A DNA stretch of 64,000 nt from an uncultured Sutterella sp. (GTDB lineage: Bacteria; Pseudomonadota; Gammaproteobacteria; Burkholderiales; Burkholderiaceae_F), in assembly GCA_905197905.1 (NCBI GenBank), contig CAJKAP010000007.1, forward strand, positions 68,739-132,738, read 5' to 3'. Below are positions 33,507 to 42,233 of the stretch, one piece after another (positions within the stretch are counted from its first letter, which is position 1; each line of letters begins with the position of its first letter). The notes below the pieces were generated by a model. It worked only from the letters and a program-made list of their open reading frames with translations. It had not been told where the DNA came from and did no database searches. Both the position numbers and the translations under genes were made by a program.

Positions 33507-34745
33507 TTAGATGAGCTTTTCGCCCTCTTCATAGGGTTCAGAATTCAATTCGCCTTCCATGGCGGTTACGACCACTGCAGAAGCAGCGTCACCCACCACG
33601 TTAATGGACGTACGGATCATGTCGAGAATACGGTCCACACCAGCGATCAAGGCCACAGCTTCGAGCGGAATACCGATCTGCGTGAAGACGATGGTCGTCA
33701 TGATCAAACCAGCGCCCGGCACACCAGCCGTACCGACGGCAGCGAGCACACCCATCACCACGACCGTGAGCTTCGTCGTCATGTCCATCGGAATACCGAA
33801 GACTTCAGCGGCGAACACAGCGCACACGCCCATGTAAATGGCGGTACCGTTCATGTTAATCGTGTTACCGAGCGGAATCGAGAAGGAGGAAATCGCTTTG
33901 GTTGCGCCTAAACGACGGGTGGAGTCCAAGTTAGCCGGCAAGGCAGCGGCGGACGAGCAAGTCGTGAAGGCAACGAGCCAAGGTTCGAAAATGCCCTTAA
34001 CAAACTTCATCACCGGAATCTTCGAGAAGATGCGAACCATCGGCAAGAGGATCACACACACGAAGAAGACCGTGGCGAGGAAGGAGCTCAGAATCAAGGA
34101 GCCAAGCGGCAAGAGAACCGAGAGACCATGACGGCTCACCGTGAAGGCGATCAAGCCGAACACACCGATCGGAGCAAAGCGCATCACCGTACCGGTCACA
34201 CGAATCATCGTGTCGCCAACCACTTCAAAGAAGTTGAGCACGGGTTTAGCACGTTCGCCCAAAGCGGAGAGTGCGAAGCCGAACATCACAGCAAAGAAGA
34301 TGATCTGAAGCATGGAGCCTTTGGCCATGGCTTCGATCGGGTTAATCGGCACGATGTTGAGCAACGTGTCAACGAGCGGCGGCGGAACGATTTCCTTAGC
34401 CTTCAAGCCTTCCGTGGAGAGGTCCAAACCGACGCCCGGCTGAATAGCCGAAGCGAAGATCAAGCCAACGGCAACGGAGATAGCCGTCGTAATCGCGTAG
34501 ATGAGGAGGGTCTTTAAGGCAACGCGACCAAGTTTGGACGTATCACTAATCCCAGCAGCACCTGCAATGATGGTAGCGATCACCAACGGGACGACCACCA
34601 TACGAATCAAACGAATGAACAAATCGCCCAGTGGTTTGAACCACGTCTGAGCGAACTGCGTATCGACCATAGCACCAACGATAATACCGACCACAAGGCC
34701 GATCATCATCTGCCAGGCCAAACCTAGTTTTTTACCAGAGGACAT
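33507..34745 (-). CDS. dicarboxylate/amino acid:cation symporter (DAACS family)
   Basis: A 412-residue secondary transporter with about eight membrane helices and two re-entrant loops. The serine-rich re-entrant motif SSAAALPANLDST and the NTINMNGTA helix (the NMDGT-like cation and substrate site) identify the DctA/GltP family. It takes up C4-dicarboxylates or acidic amino acids with Na+ or H+. DctA versus GltP cannot be separated by eye, so no symbol is given. The upstream 530-base gap contains an AAACCC/GGGTTT palindrome that is also found ahead of the reductase at 38.9 kb. Confidence 0.93.
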   Translation of the reverse strand: MSSGKKLGLAWQMMIGLVVGIIVGAMVDTQFAQTWFKPLGDLFIRLIRMVVVPLVIATIIAGAAGISDTSKLGRVALKTLLIYAITTAISVAVGLIFASAIQPGVGLDLSTEGLKAKEIVPPPLVDTLLNIVPINPIEAMAKGSMLQIIFFAVMFGFALSALGERAKPVLNFFEVVGDTMIRVTGTVMRFAPIGVFGLIAFTVSRHGLSVLLPLGSLILSSFLATVFFVCVILLPMVRIFSKIPVMKFVKGIFEPWLVAFTTCSSAAALPANLDSTRRLGATKAISSFSIPLGNTINMNGTAIYMGVCAVFAAEVFGIPMDMTTKLTVVVMGVLAAVGTAGVPGAGLIMTTIVFTQIGIPLEAVALIAGVDRILDMIRTSINVVGDAASAVVVTAMEGELNSEPYEEGEKLI

Positions 34746-35275
34746 ATTTTTCCCACCCTTATGCTAAAAATTGTCCGATTGAAGAAAGTTCTTAGAGATA
34801 TAGAGGTACGCTAAGAATGTAAAGGCAAGAGTTTTTCTTGCTTTTTTGATTGTATTGCCTTGCTCTTAACGTAACGCTAGAGAAAAACCCTAGGGTTTGG
34901 AGAGGAAGATCCGCGATGTGCTCATAAGAGAGGCGATCACGTAAGGAAATATTGCAAAATTTGACGATCATCAAAAGAAAATCCGATTTTATTTAACTAT
35001 CAGTTAGATAGTTTGTTAAAAATCCTCATCTTTTTTGCGGAGATGTTTCTGAAAAATTAGCTCTATTGGATTGCGTCGAAAGAATGATTTGCGAAAAAAA
35101 CGGTTTTTGCGCTTCTTTTCTTCGGGATTTTGCTAGGAGAGAAAGCGTGAGAAAAAACGAATAATTGACTGAGGTCGGGTAAAATTCAAGAACCACAAGC
35201 GAGAAGAGGGCGGTGAGTGCCTCTTAGCGCGCGGCTGGTCAGAAGGCCAGCATTCTGAATCATTAAGGAAGTGCT
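34746..35275. other. 530-base AT-rich gap between the symporter and xseB
   Basis: No convincing gene lies here: a 60-codon frame on the minus strand has no SD or recognisable content. The gap must hold divergent promoters for the symporter and for xseB-ispA-dxs, but I could not find a well-spaced hexamer pair. The only structured element I see is the palindrome at 34885-34898. Confidence 0.6.
34885..34898. promoter_or_regulatory. perfect palindrome AAACCCTAGGGTTT, possible operator
   Basis: A 14-base perfect palindrome about 140 bases upstream of the symporter start. The core AAACCCTAGGG recurs upstream of the flavin reductase at 38761-38771, suggesting a common DNA-binding regulator. No regulator is assigned. 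Confidence 0.4.
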
Positions 35276-35533
35276 ATGTCAGAGAAACAGAAACCCGTTG
35301 AGTCGTTGAGTTTTGAAGAAGCCATGGAAGAGATCGAACAGATCACGGGCAAACTCACTTCGGGGAATCTTACGTTACGAGACTGCGTTGATAGCTATCA
35401 ACGTGGTGTAGCATTAGTGAAACGTTGTCGAGACGAGCTCCAAGAGGCTCGTGAACAAATTCAAGTCTTGCAGGCCGACGCTAACCCCACGGTAGCAAAA
35501 GACTTCGTAGACGACGAAGAAGATACGCTCTAA
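35276..35533 (+). CDS. xseB: exodeoxyribonuclease VII small subunit
   Basis: An 85-residue XseB, the accessory subunit that combines with XseA to degrade single-stranded DNA. The SFEEAMEEIEQITGKLTSGN signature is typical, and the C-terminus is acidic. The SD AAGGAAG lies before the ATG. xseB-ispA-dxs is a conserved order in proteobacteria. ispA begins 43 bases downstream. Confidence 0.94.
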   Translation: MSEKQKPVESLSFEEAMEEIEQITGKLTSGNLTLRDCVDSYQRGVALVKRCRDELQEAREQIQVLQADANPTVAKDFVDDEEDTL

Positions 35534-35576
35534 AGAGAAAAAAGAGCGCAAGCATAATTCTGAAAAGGCAAGTGAG

Positions 35577-36500
35577 ATGGTTGAGAGTCGTCCAAATTTT
35601 CAAACCTGGGGCCAAGAAAAGGCTGAGCACTTTGAGCGCTATGCAGAACTTCATCTGCCCCAGTCAGGAACTGGTCCCAATGAGCTCATCGACGCAATGC
35701 GCTATGCGGTATTGGGTGGCGGAAAGCGTATTCGCTCTTTGCTCGCTTACGCAGCGGGTGAAGTCTCTCGCGCCGAAGAAGGTGTGCTCGATTCGGTAGC
35801 CCTCTCGCTAGAATGTATTCATGGCTATTCGCTCGTGCACGACGATATGCCTGCGATGGATAACGACACGCTTCGTCGTGGGAAACCCACCGTGCATGTT
35901 AAGTTTGGAGAGGCCACCGCGCTCCTTGCTGGTGACGCACTCCAGTGCCAAGCCTTTGAAGCCTTAAGCCAAATGACGGCTGAACCTGCTATGGTATTGC
36001 GATTGGTGAAGACCCTTTCTCACGCCTCTGGCGTTCGAGGCATGTGTGGCGGGCAAGCGTTTGACTTAGCCATGGTGGGAGAAAAACCTGGCATTGAAGA
36101 GCTCTCGCAAATGCAAGCCTTAAAGACGGGTGCTTTGATTGAAGCGGCGGTCTTGATGGGCGCACAAGCGGGGGAATGGGACCGCTTGGCAGATTTCACC
36201 AAAGAAGCGCTTTTAGAATACGCTGACCATTTGGGGGTTGCGTTCCAAGTGGTAGACGATATTTTAGATTGCACTGCCGATAGCCAAACATTAGGCAAAA
36301 CGGCAGGAAAAGATGAAAAAGACGACAAACCCACTTGGGTGTCGTTACTTGGTCTAGAAGGCGCTCGCGCGCGAGCTGAAAGCTTGCACCAAGCCGCGCT
36401 TGCCGCGCTAGACCGTATCAAGCAAGATCGTTTTGTCGCGCCAGACGCAACGGTGCGCCTCAAAGAAATTGCTGATTACGTGGTTTTGCGTAAGTTTTAA
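35577..36500 (+). CDS. ispA: farnesyl diphosphate synthase
   Basis: A 307-residue short-chain prenyl transferase that joins IPP to DMAPP and GPP to give C15 farnesyl-PP, the precursor of undecaprenyl phosphate and quinone tails. The first Asp-rich motif is DDMPAMDND, followed by RRGKPT. The second is DDILD, and GGKRIRSLL lies near the N-terminus. Family length is normal. It is cotranscribed with xseB and dxs, so isoprenoid precursor supply and use are paired. Confidence 0.95.
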   Translation: MVESRPNFQTWGQEKAEHFERYAELHLPQSGTGPNELIDAMRYAVLGGGKRIRSLLAYAAGEVSRAEEGVLDSVALSLECIHGYSLVHDDMPAMDNDTLRRGKPTVHVKFGEATALLAGDALQCQAFEALSQMTAEPAMVLRLVKTLSHASGVRGMCGGQAFDLAMVGEKPGIEELSQMQALKTGALIEAAVLMGAQAGEWDRLADFTKEALLEYADHLGVAFQVVDDILDCTADSQTLGKTAGKDEKDDKPTWVSLLGLEGARARAESLHQAALAALDRIKQDRFVAPDATVRLKEIADYVVLRKF

Positions 36501-36599
36501 GTGAATAAAGAAGTTTCTCCACTAAGAGAGGGATTTTCTTTTAGAAAATTTTGTGTCACTATACAATGATGGCCGTGTGGCTAAGCCTAAGGAAGAAAA

Positions 36600-38477
36600 G
36601 TGACTTCGTATCCTGTATTAGAAAAGATCAACGACCCTAAAGATCTTCAAGCTTTAGATGAAAAAGAATTACCAGAATTGGTGACTGAGTTGCGCCAATT
36701 CTTAGTCGACTCCGTCTCCAAGACGGGGGGACACCTCTCGAGCTCTTTGGGCGCCGTGGAATTATCGATTGCCTTACATCGAGTGTTCAACACCCCAGAC
36801 GATCGTTTGATTTGGGACGTTGGACACCAGGCTTATGCACACAAAATTTTGACTGGTCGCCGTGAACAAATGGGCACATTGCGCCAGAAAAATGGTCTCT
36901 CTGGCTTTCCAAAACGCACTGAATCCGAATACGACGAATTCGGCACAGGGCACTCTTCCACTTCCATTTCTGCCGCTCTCGGGATGGCGGTTGCTGCGAA
37001 ACTCGAAGGCAAAAAAGATCGCTGGCACGTTGCGGTGATTGGCGACGGTGCTTTGACTGGCGGGATGGCGATTGAAGCATTGAACGATGCGGGCTTTTAT
37101 AAGTCTGGCGTCAAGCTTCTCATCATTTTGAACGACAATGAATGCTCGATTTCGCCACCTGTGGGCGCGATTTCAGCTCACTTGGCGAAGATGGTCTCAA
37201 CGCGCACCTATATGGAGTGCCGTGAACTCTCGAAGAAGATTTTGAAGCCCGTGCCTGGTCTCTGGAAGATCGCGAAGCGCATGGAACAAAATGCCATCTC
37301 CTTTATGAGCCCGCCCTCGAACCTCTTTTCGAGTTTTGACTTGAATTACTACGGTCCGATTGATGGGCATGATGTCAACGGCTTAATCGAAGTGCTCTCT
37401 AATTTGAAGCAGCTCGATTGTCCTTGCGTGCTCCACATCGTAACGAAAAAGGGTCACGGGTACGAGCTCGCTGAAAAAGATCCGACGGCTTATCACGGCG
37501 TAGGGAAATTCGATCCCGCGGTGGGGTTGGTGAGTGGCCCCAAGGGTGCTCCCACCTATACACAGGTCTTTAGTCAGTGGATTGAAGAGAAGGCCGCTGC
37601 TGATGAGCGTCTTTATGCTATCACCCCAGCCATGCGCGAGGGTTCTGGCTTAGTGCAGTTTGAAAAGCTTTTCCCAGATCGTTATCGTGACGTCTCGATT
37701 GCGGAGCAGCATGCGGTCACGTTTGCCGCGGGGCTCTCTTGTGAAACGATTCGCCCAGTGGTGGCGATCTACTCCACCTTTATGCAACGCGCCATGGACC
37801 AGATTATCCATGACGTCGCCTTGCAGAATCTGCCCGTCCTCTTTGCGGTGGACCGTGGCGGCTTGGTGGGGGCGGATGGGGCAACGCATCATGGGTTCTT
37901 TGATATTCCGCTTCTGCGTACCGTGCCTAACATGACGGTGATGGTCCCCTCGGACGAAAACGAATGCCGTTTGATGTTAAATACGGGTTACGAATTGGGC
38001 ACCCCTGCCTCGGTTCGTTATCCGCGTGGCAAGGGTCCGGGCGTAAGCCCCACGGCAAAACTTGACGAAACGATTCCTATCGGGAAAGCGCGTCAGTTGC
38101 GCCACGGGAAGAAAGTCGCCATCTTGGGCTTTGGCTCCATGGTCTCTCGCTGTTTAGAAGTAGCGGATACCTTTGATGCCGCTGTCTACGATATGCGCTT
38201 TGTGAAGCCCATTGATAAAGAGACGATTCTCGAGGCGGCTAAGAACTTTGACTTACTCGTCACAGTGGAAGAAGGGGTGCTCGCAGGCGGTGCGGGTTCC
38301 GCAGTCCTTGAAGTGCTCTCTGAAGAGGGCGTGGTTGTGCCAGTCCTTCGTCTAGGTCTTCCGGATGAATTCTTGGAGCAGGGCACACAAGACGAACTTT
38401 TGGCAGATGTGGGCCTCTCGGTTGAGGGGATTCGTGCCTCGATTCAAAAGCGCCTCGAAGCGCTCAATCTCGCCTAA
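36600..38477 (+). CDS. dxs: 1-deoxy-D-xylulose-5-phosphate synthase
   Basis: A 625-residue thiamine-diphosphate enzyme that condenses pyruvate and glyceraldehyde-3-phosphate in the first step of the MEP isoprenoid pathway. The catalytic-centre DVGHQAYAHKILTGR, the GDGALTGGMAIEALN ThDP/Mg site and the transketolase-like C-terminal domain (AEQHAVTFAAGL) are all present. The start is GTG at 36600 with an AAGGA SD eight bases upstream. It is the last gene of the xseB-ispA-dxs operon and is followed by a strong terminator. Confidence 0.97.
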   Translation: MTSYPVLEKINDPKDLQALDEKELPELVTELRQFLVDSVSKTGGHLSSSLGAVELSIALHRVFNTPDDRLIWDVGHQAYAHKILTGRREQMGTLRQKNGLSGFPKRTESEYDEFGTGHSSTSISAALGMAVAAKLEGKKDRWHVAVIGDGALTGGMAIEALNDAGFYKSGVKLLIILNDNECSISPPVGAISAHLAKMVSTRTYMECRELSKKILKPVPGLWKIAKRMEQNAISFMSPPSNLFSSFDLNYYGPIDGHDVNGLIEVLSNLKQLDCPCVLHIVTKKGHGYELAEKDPTAYHGVGKFDPAVGLVSGPKGAPTYTQVFSQWIEEKAAADERLYAITPAMREGSGLVQFEKLFPDRYRDVSIAEQHAVTFAAGLSCETIRPVVAIYSTFMQRAMDQIIHDVALQNLPVLFAVDRGGLVGADGATHHGFFDIPLLRTVPNMTVMVPSDENECRLMLNTGYELGTPASVRYPRGKGPGVSPTAKLDETIPIGKARQLRHGKKVAILGFGSMVSRCLEVADTFDAAVYDMRFVKPIDKETILEAAKNFDLLVTVEEGVLAGGAGSAVLEVLSEEGVVVPVLRLGLPDEFLEQGTQDELLADVGLSVEGIRASIQKRLEALNLA

Positions 38478-38518
38478 CTTCTCGTTAAGTCTCTGAGAAA
38501 TCACTACTTTTTTGAAGT

Positions 38519-38554
38519 CCCGTTGATCCTTGGTCCGATCAGCGGGATTTTTTT
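38519..38554 (+). terminator. rho-independent terminator of dxs
   Basis: CCCGTTGATC pairs with GATCAGCGGG and is followed by ATTTTTTT. Confidence 0.92.
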
Positions 38555-38763
38555 CACGCTTATTTTTCGAAAAGTTGGGGGTAGCTCCTAGCTTTTCTCC
38601 TCTCAGTTTCCCAGTTTTGATTAAGTTATTGATTTATAAGGAAAAATTTTAAAATATACTCTAGACCTAGTTCTCCAAGGAGAGAGAATTACTCCTTCTG
38701 GAGGGGTAAAAGTTGAGAAAAATTGCGCATTTTTGGGTGAAATGTTCAAAAAAATTGTCAAAA

Positions 38764-38784
38764 CCCTAGGGATATTCCTAGGAA
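38764..38784. promoter_or_regulatory. paired CCTAGG palindromes upstream of the flavin reductase
   Basis: CCCTAGGG (38764-38771) and TTCCTAGGAA (38775-38784) place two CCTAGG cores 12 bases apart, centre to centre, on about one helical turn. The first shares AAACCCTAGGG with the palindrome upstream of the symporter. They lie about 100 bases before the reductase ATG, just upstream of a TTGACC (38794-38799). This is a candidate operator. Confidence 0.45.
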
Positions 38785-38793
38785 TTTTGTCTC

Positions 38794-38823
38794 TTGACCT
38801 GTGGGAGACCCTCAGTCTTAAAG
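38794..38823 (+). promoter_or_regulatory. weak sigma-70-like promoter of the flavin reductase
   Basis: TTGACC, an 18-base spacer and TTAAAG. The -10 is poor, which would suit an activated promoter. The 38555-38760 stretch upstream holds no gene that I can see. Confidence 0.35.
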
Positions 38824-38881
38824 TTTCTTCCATGCTTTTTTAATCACAGCGAAATTCGTTTCGCGCACTTCGAGGTCAACA

Positions 38882-40846
38882 ATGACAAAAGAACTTTCTC
38901 GCCGTGCCTTTTTGCGCACAGGTTTAGTCAGTGGTGCGACTTTGGCCGCCTCTCCTCTCGTTCACGCTGCTGGTGGTATCTATAAGCCGGGGACTTATTC
39001 CGCTAAGGCCGCTGGTATTGGTGACGTGACCGTCACGATGACGTTTGATGAAAACAAAATCACGAACGTGGTGTTGGATGTAGCCAATGAAACTCCGTCG
39101 ATTGGCCAAGCTGCTGCCGAAACGTTGAAGAAGCAGTTGATGAGCCTTCAGAGCGCTGAAATTGATGGCGTCTCTGGTGCCACCATTACGTCTCGCGCTG
39201 TTCATCAGGCCGCTGCCAAGTGTATCGCCCAAGCTCGTGGCGAAATCCCAGTTGAAGTCATCACCAAGAATGAAGAAAAGGATGACGGCGACTGGCTCGG
39301 CAAAGCTCCTGAAATCGCTGAAAAAGATATTGTTGCGACGCACGACACCGACATTCTCGTCGTGGGTTGCGGTACGGGCGGTATGTTCGCCGTAGCCGCC
39401 GCTGCTGAAGCTGGTGGCAAGGTGATCGGTATCGATCGCTTCCCAGTGGGCACTGGCGTTCGTGAAGACTTGGGTGCTATTGATTCGCGCTACCAGAAGA
39501 AGTGGGGCACGAAGATTGACAAGTTTGACTTCATCACGATGGCTACGCAGTACGCTGGCGGCCATATCCAGCAAGATTTGGTGAAGCTCTGGTGCGAACA
39601 GTCTGCTGAAGCCATTGATTGGTTGGGTGACCGTTTGGAAGAACGTGGCATCGAACTCTGGCACGAAGCAGGCGACAAGGATGACCATACCCGCTATGAA
39701 CACTTCGCCACGGGTCACTCTCCTCGCTTGCCGCGTGGCAAGGATGGCAAATTCACCGTTACGTTGAGCCAGGTCATCGCTGACTACGCGCTTAAGAAGG
39801 GTGCTCGCTTTGACTACAGCACCAAGATGGTGAAGCTCGAAAAGAATAAAGAAGGTCGCGTCACGGGCTGTATCGCTCAGAATGGCGAAGGCAAATACGT
39901 GCGCTACAACGCCAAGAAGGGCGTGATTGTGGCAACGGGTGGCTACGCTAAGAACATCAAGATGATGGAAGCGCTCCAGCCTTGGAACCTTCGTGTGGTG
40001 GGTCGTACGGGTGCTATGCCTGGCGCTCACGGTGACGGTATCCGCGCTTGCCTCTGGGTTGGTGCCAAGATGGACGAAACCCACTCCGCTTTGAAGTTTG
40101 ACCGCTGCGCAATCCGCCCGAATCAGACGCCTGGCGTTGAAACGATGAACTCGGGTGATTCCGGTTTCTTCTGGATGGGCTCTCAGCCTTGGCTCAAGGT
40201 GAACGCTGACGGTAAGCGCTTCATGAATGAATCGGGTACCTACGAAAATATTCTTCACGCTGACGAATACCAGAAGGGTCACAGCCACTACACGCTCTTT
40301 GATAGCAACTGGGTGAAGTACGCCGAACAATTCAAGATGCCCGGCTGCTCTCGTATGTTCCCGTTTGCTAACGGCGCTGACCCCAACATTCCTTGGCAGG
40401 TCGTTGAATCGAAGATGCTTCCTGGCTTGATCGAAAAGGGCTTCGTGGTGAAGGCCGATACGATTGAAGAACTCGCTCAGAAGCTCCAATTGCCAGTCGA
40501 AACCTTGAAGGCCACGATCGCTCGCAACAACGAACTCTACAAGAAGGGTGAAGACGTGGACTACGGTAAAGAAGCCCACCGCCTCTCCCCGATCGATAAG
40601 GCTCCGTTCTACGGTGCTAAGAATACGGGCTGGTTGCTCTGCACGTTGGATGGTATCCAGATCAACACCGACATGAACGCTATTGACACGGAAGGCAACC
40701 CCATCCCGGGTCTCTATGTGGTCGGTAACGACAGTGGCAGCTACTTTGCGAACGAATACCCGAACCTTGCCACGGGTATGGCTTGCGGTCGTACGGTGAC
40801 CTTTGGTCGCATCGTGGGTCGCAACCTCGCCAAAGCGAAAGCCTAA
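38882..40846 (+). CDS. Tat-exported FMN- and FAD-containing reductase (fumarate-reductase flavoprotein family)
   Basis: A 654-residue exported flavoprotein. A twin-arginine signal (SRRAFLRTG, R7-R8) ends near VHAA. Residues 30-120 form an FMN-binding domain with the covalent flavinylation motif SGAT (98-101). A linker leads to an FAD domain with VVGCGTGGM (160-168) and a C-terminal LYVVGNDSGSYFANEYP region. The family reduces small organic acceptors such as fumarate or urocanate as periplasmic terminal reductases. The fumarate signature (HPT plus the TEAVRG stretch) is not visible; the equivalent region reads TPGVETMNSGDSGFFW. The substrate is therefore unassigned. No apbE or cytochrome gene is beside it. 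A porin follows. Confidence 0.88.
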   Translation: MTKELSRRAFLRTGLVSGATLAASPLVHAAGGIYKPGTYSAKAAGIGDVTVTMTFDENKITNVVLDVANETPSIGQAAAETLKKQLMSLQSAEIDGVSGATITSRAVHQAAAKCIAQARGEIPVEVITKNEEKDDGDWLGKAPEIAEKDIVATHDTDILVVGCGTGGMFAVAAAAEAGGKVIGIDRFPVGTGVREDLGAIDSRYQKKWGTKIDKFDFITMATQYAGGHIQQDLVKLWCEQSAEAIDWLGDRLEERGIELWHEAGDKDDHTRYEHFATGHSPRLPRGKDGKFTVTLSQVIADYALKKGARFDYSTKMVKLEKNKEGRVTGCIAQNGEGKYVRYNAKKGVIVATGGYAKNIKMMEALQPWNLRVVGRTGAMPGAHGDGIRACLWVGAKMDETHSALKFDRCAIRPNQTPGVETMNSGDSGFFWMGSQPWLKVNADGKRFMNESGTYENILHADEYQKGHSHYTLFDSNWVKYAEQFKMPGCSRMFPFANGADPNIPWQVVESKMLPGLIEKGFVVKADTIEELAQKLQLPVETLKATIARNNELYKKGEDVDYGKEAHRLSPIDKAPFYGAKNTGWLLCTLDGIQINTDMNAIDTEGNPIPGLYVVGNDSGSYFANEYPNLATGMACGRTVTFGRIVGRNLAKAKA

Positions 40847-40863
40847 ATAACGACTTAGTCCTT

Positions 40864-40919
40864 CCTAGAGACCCGTACTCCGCGTTAAGGCGAGAGTATG
40901 CGAGGTACGGGTCTCTAGG
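40864..40919 (+). terminator. long perfect stem-loop between the reductase and porin genes
   Basis: CCTAGAGACCCGTAC (40864-40878) pairs over 15 bp with GTACGGGTCTCTAGG (40905-40919), but no T-tract follows. It may be an mRNA end stabiliser, a partial terminator or a processing site that sets different levels of the two genes. Confidence 0.5.
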
Positions 40920-41014
40920 GCAATCCTCAAAAATTTTTTAGACCTCAATCTTAGTAAGCCGCGGAAAACCCTCCCCCCTTACAAGAACACTCAACCTATT
41001 GAAGGAAAGACATT

Positions 41015-42139
41015 ATGAAATCCCGCGTATTCTCTGTCGCTCTTTTGAGCGCAATGGCCGCCATGGCCTCGAGCCAAGCCTCTGCCACCAATGTGGAACT
41101 CTATGGTGTGGTTGACTATGGGATGTCGATTCAGAACCGCTCTTATGCTGATGATTCCAGCGCTACTGTGACCGCAATGAAAACGGGTCAGTACTTGGGT
41201 CCGCGTTTCGGTTTGAAGGGTACGGAAGACTTGGGCAATGGCGTGAAATTAGGTTTCGTGCTTGAAAGCGGTTTCGATGGCGATACTGGCATGATGGGCC
41301 AGGGTGGTCGTCTCTTTGGTCGCGATGCTCGCTTGTACTTGGAAGGTGATTTTGGTTATCTCTCCTTCGGTCGTATGGGTCCTGTCGTTGGTGGCAATGG
41401 TCCCTATGCTCTTTTTGGTCGTTTGATGAACCCGTTCTCCTGTGGTTGGGCAGACGTTGGTGGCACGCTCCAGTTGATGGCTTTGGGCTATCCGTACGTG
41501 GATAATGCTGTGGCTTATCGTTCCCCGAAGTTTGGCGGCGTTGATGCGACGCTTCAATATTCCTTTGGTACTGACGTGAGCCGTTATGGCTCTGGCAATG
41601 AAGGGACGTCGAGCGTTGAACGTATGTATAGTGGCGCTCTTCGTTACCAGAATGATCGCGTGTTGATCGCCGCTGGTATTGAACGTATTAACCAGGCTCA
41701 GCCGGCTGCTCGTGAAGCTGGTCTCGATGATTCGATTTCCTACAACTTGGGCGGTAACTTCGATGCTGGTTGGGCCAAGCTCTACGCTTATGGTCAGTAT
41801 TCCAAGAATTACTCTGCCGCTGCTAAGACCACGATCTTTGCTGTTCCCTCTGGTGTTGACGGCTACGGTGTGATTCTCGGTGCTGAAAAGCGTGCTTTGG
41901 GTGGTAACTTCTTGACGTCTATCGGCTACGGTAGCTACAAAGGAAGCCATGATCGCGACATGACGATGAAGACCTATCAGGTTGCTTTAGGTTACCACTA
42001 CTCCTTGAGCAAGCGCACCACGCTTTACACGGCCGCTGATTGGATTCGTTCTGACTACTCTGATGCCTATAAGAATACGCATCCGAAGGCTATGAAGGGT
42101 GTCTATGAATTCATCTTCGGTATCTCTCACAAGTTCTAA
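41015..42139 (+). CDS. Gram-negative outer-membrane porin
   Basis: A 374-residue trimeric-type porin. The signal peptide MKSRVFSVALL ends near SQASA. The mature protein begins TNVELYGVVDYGMS, typical of Burkholderiales porins, with amphipathic beta strands throughout, and ends in the outer-membrane signature FGISHKF with C-terminal Phe. An acceptable SD (GAAGGAAAG) precedes the ATG. It follows the reductase gene by 168 bases on the same strand and may admit its substrate, although that link is inferred. Confidence 0.93.
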   Translation: MKSRVFSVALLSAMAAMASSQASATNVELYGVVDYGMSIQNRSYADDSSATVTAMKTGQYLGPRFGLKGTEDLGNGVKLGFVLESGFDGDTGMMGQGGRLFGRDARLYLEGDFGYLSFGRMGPVVGGNGPYALFGRLMNPFSCGWADVGGTLQLMALGYPYVDNAVAYRSPKFGGVDATLQYSFGTDVSRYGSGNEGTSSVERMYSGALRYQNDRVLIAAGIERINQAQPAAREAGLDDSISYNLGGNFDAGWAKLYAYGQYSKNYSAAAKTTIFAVPSGVDGYGVILGAEKRALGGNFLTSIGYGSYKGSHDRDMTMKTYQVALGYHYSLSKRTTLYTAADWIRSDYSDAYKNTHPKAMKGVYEFIFGISHKF

Positions 42140-42151
42140 TAAGCTCCTAAG

Positions 42152-42200
42152 GTGATTTTTTCTCCCCTCGTCCCGAATGTCTCCCGGGACGAGGATCACC
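42152..42200 (+). terminator. stem-loop after the porin gene
   Basis: CCTCGTCCCG (42166-42175) pairs with CGGGACGAGG (42185-42194). An outer GGTGAT/ATCACC closes the structure, and ATTTCTTT follows. It is a probable terminator. Confidence 0.6.
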
Positions 42201-42233
42201 GATTTCTTTGGGCAATCTTTAGAAGACAACGGT

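Noticed and set aside
34792..34974. A 60-codon minus-strand frame
   Set aside because: No SD and no recognisable protein features; it lies in the AT-rich promoter gap.
35165..35185. TTGACT with TAAAAT as a promoter of xseB
   Set aside because: The spacer is only nine bases.
38924..40579. A 551-codon minus-strand open frame
   Set aside because: Antisense to the flavin reductase; no family features.
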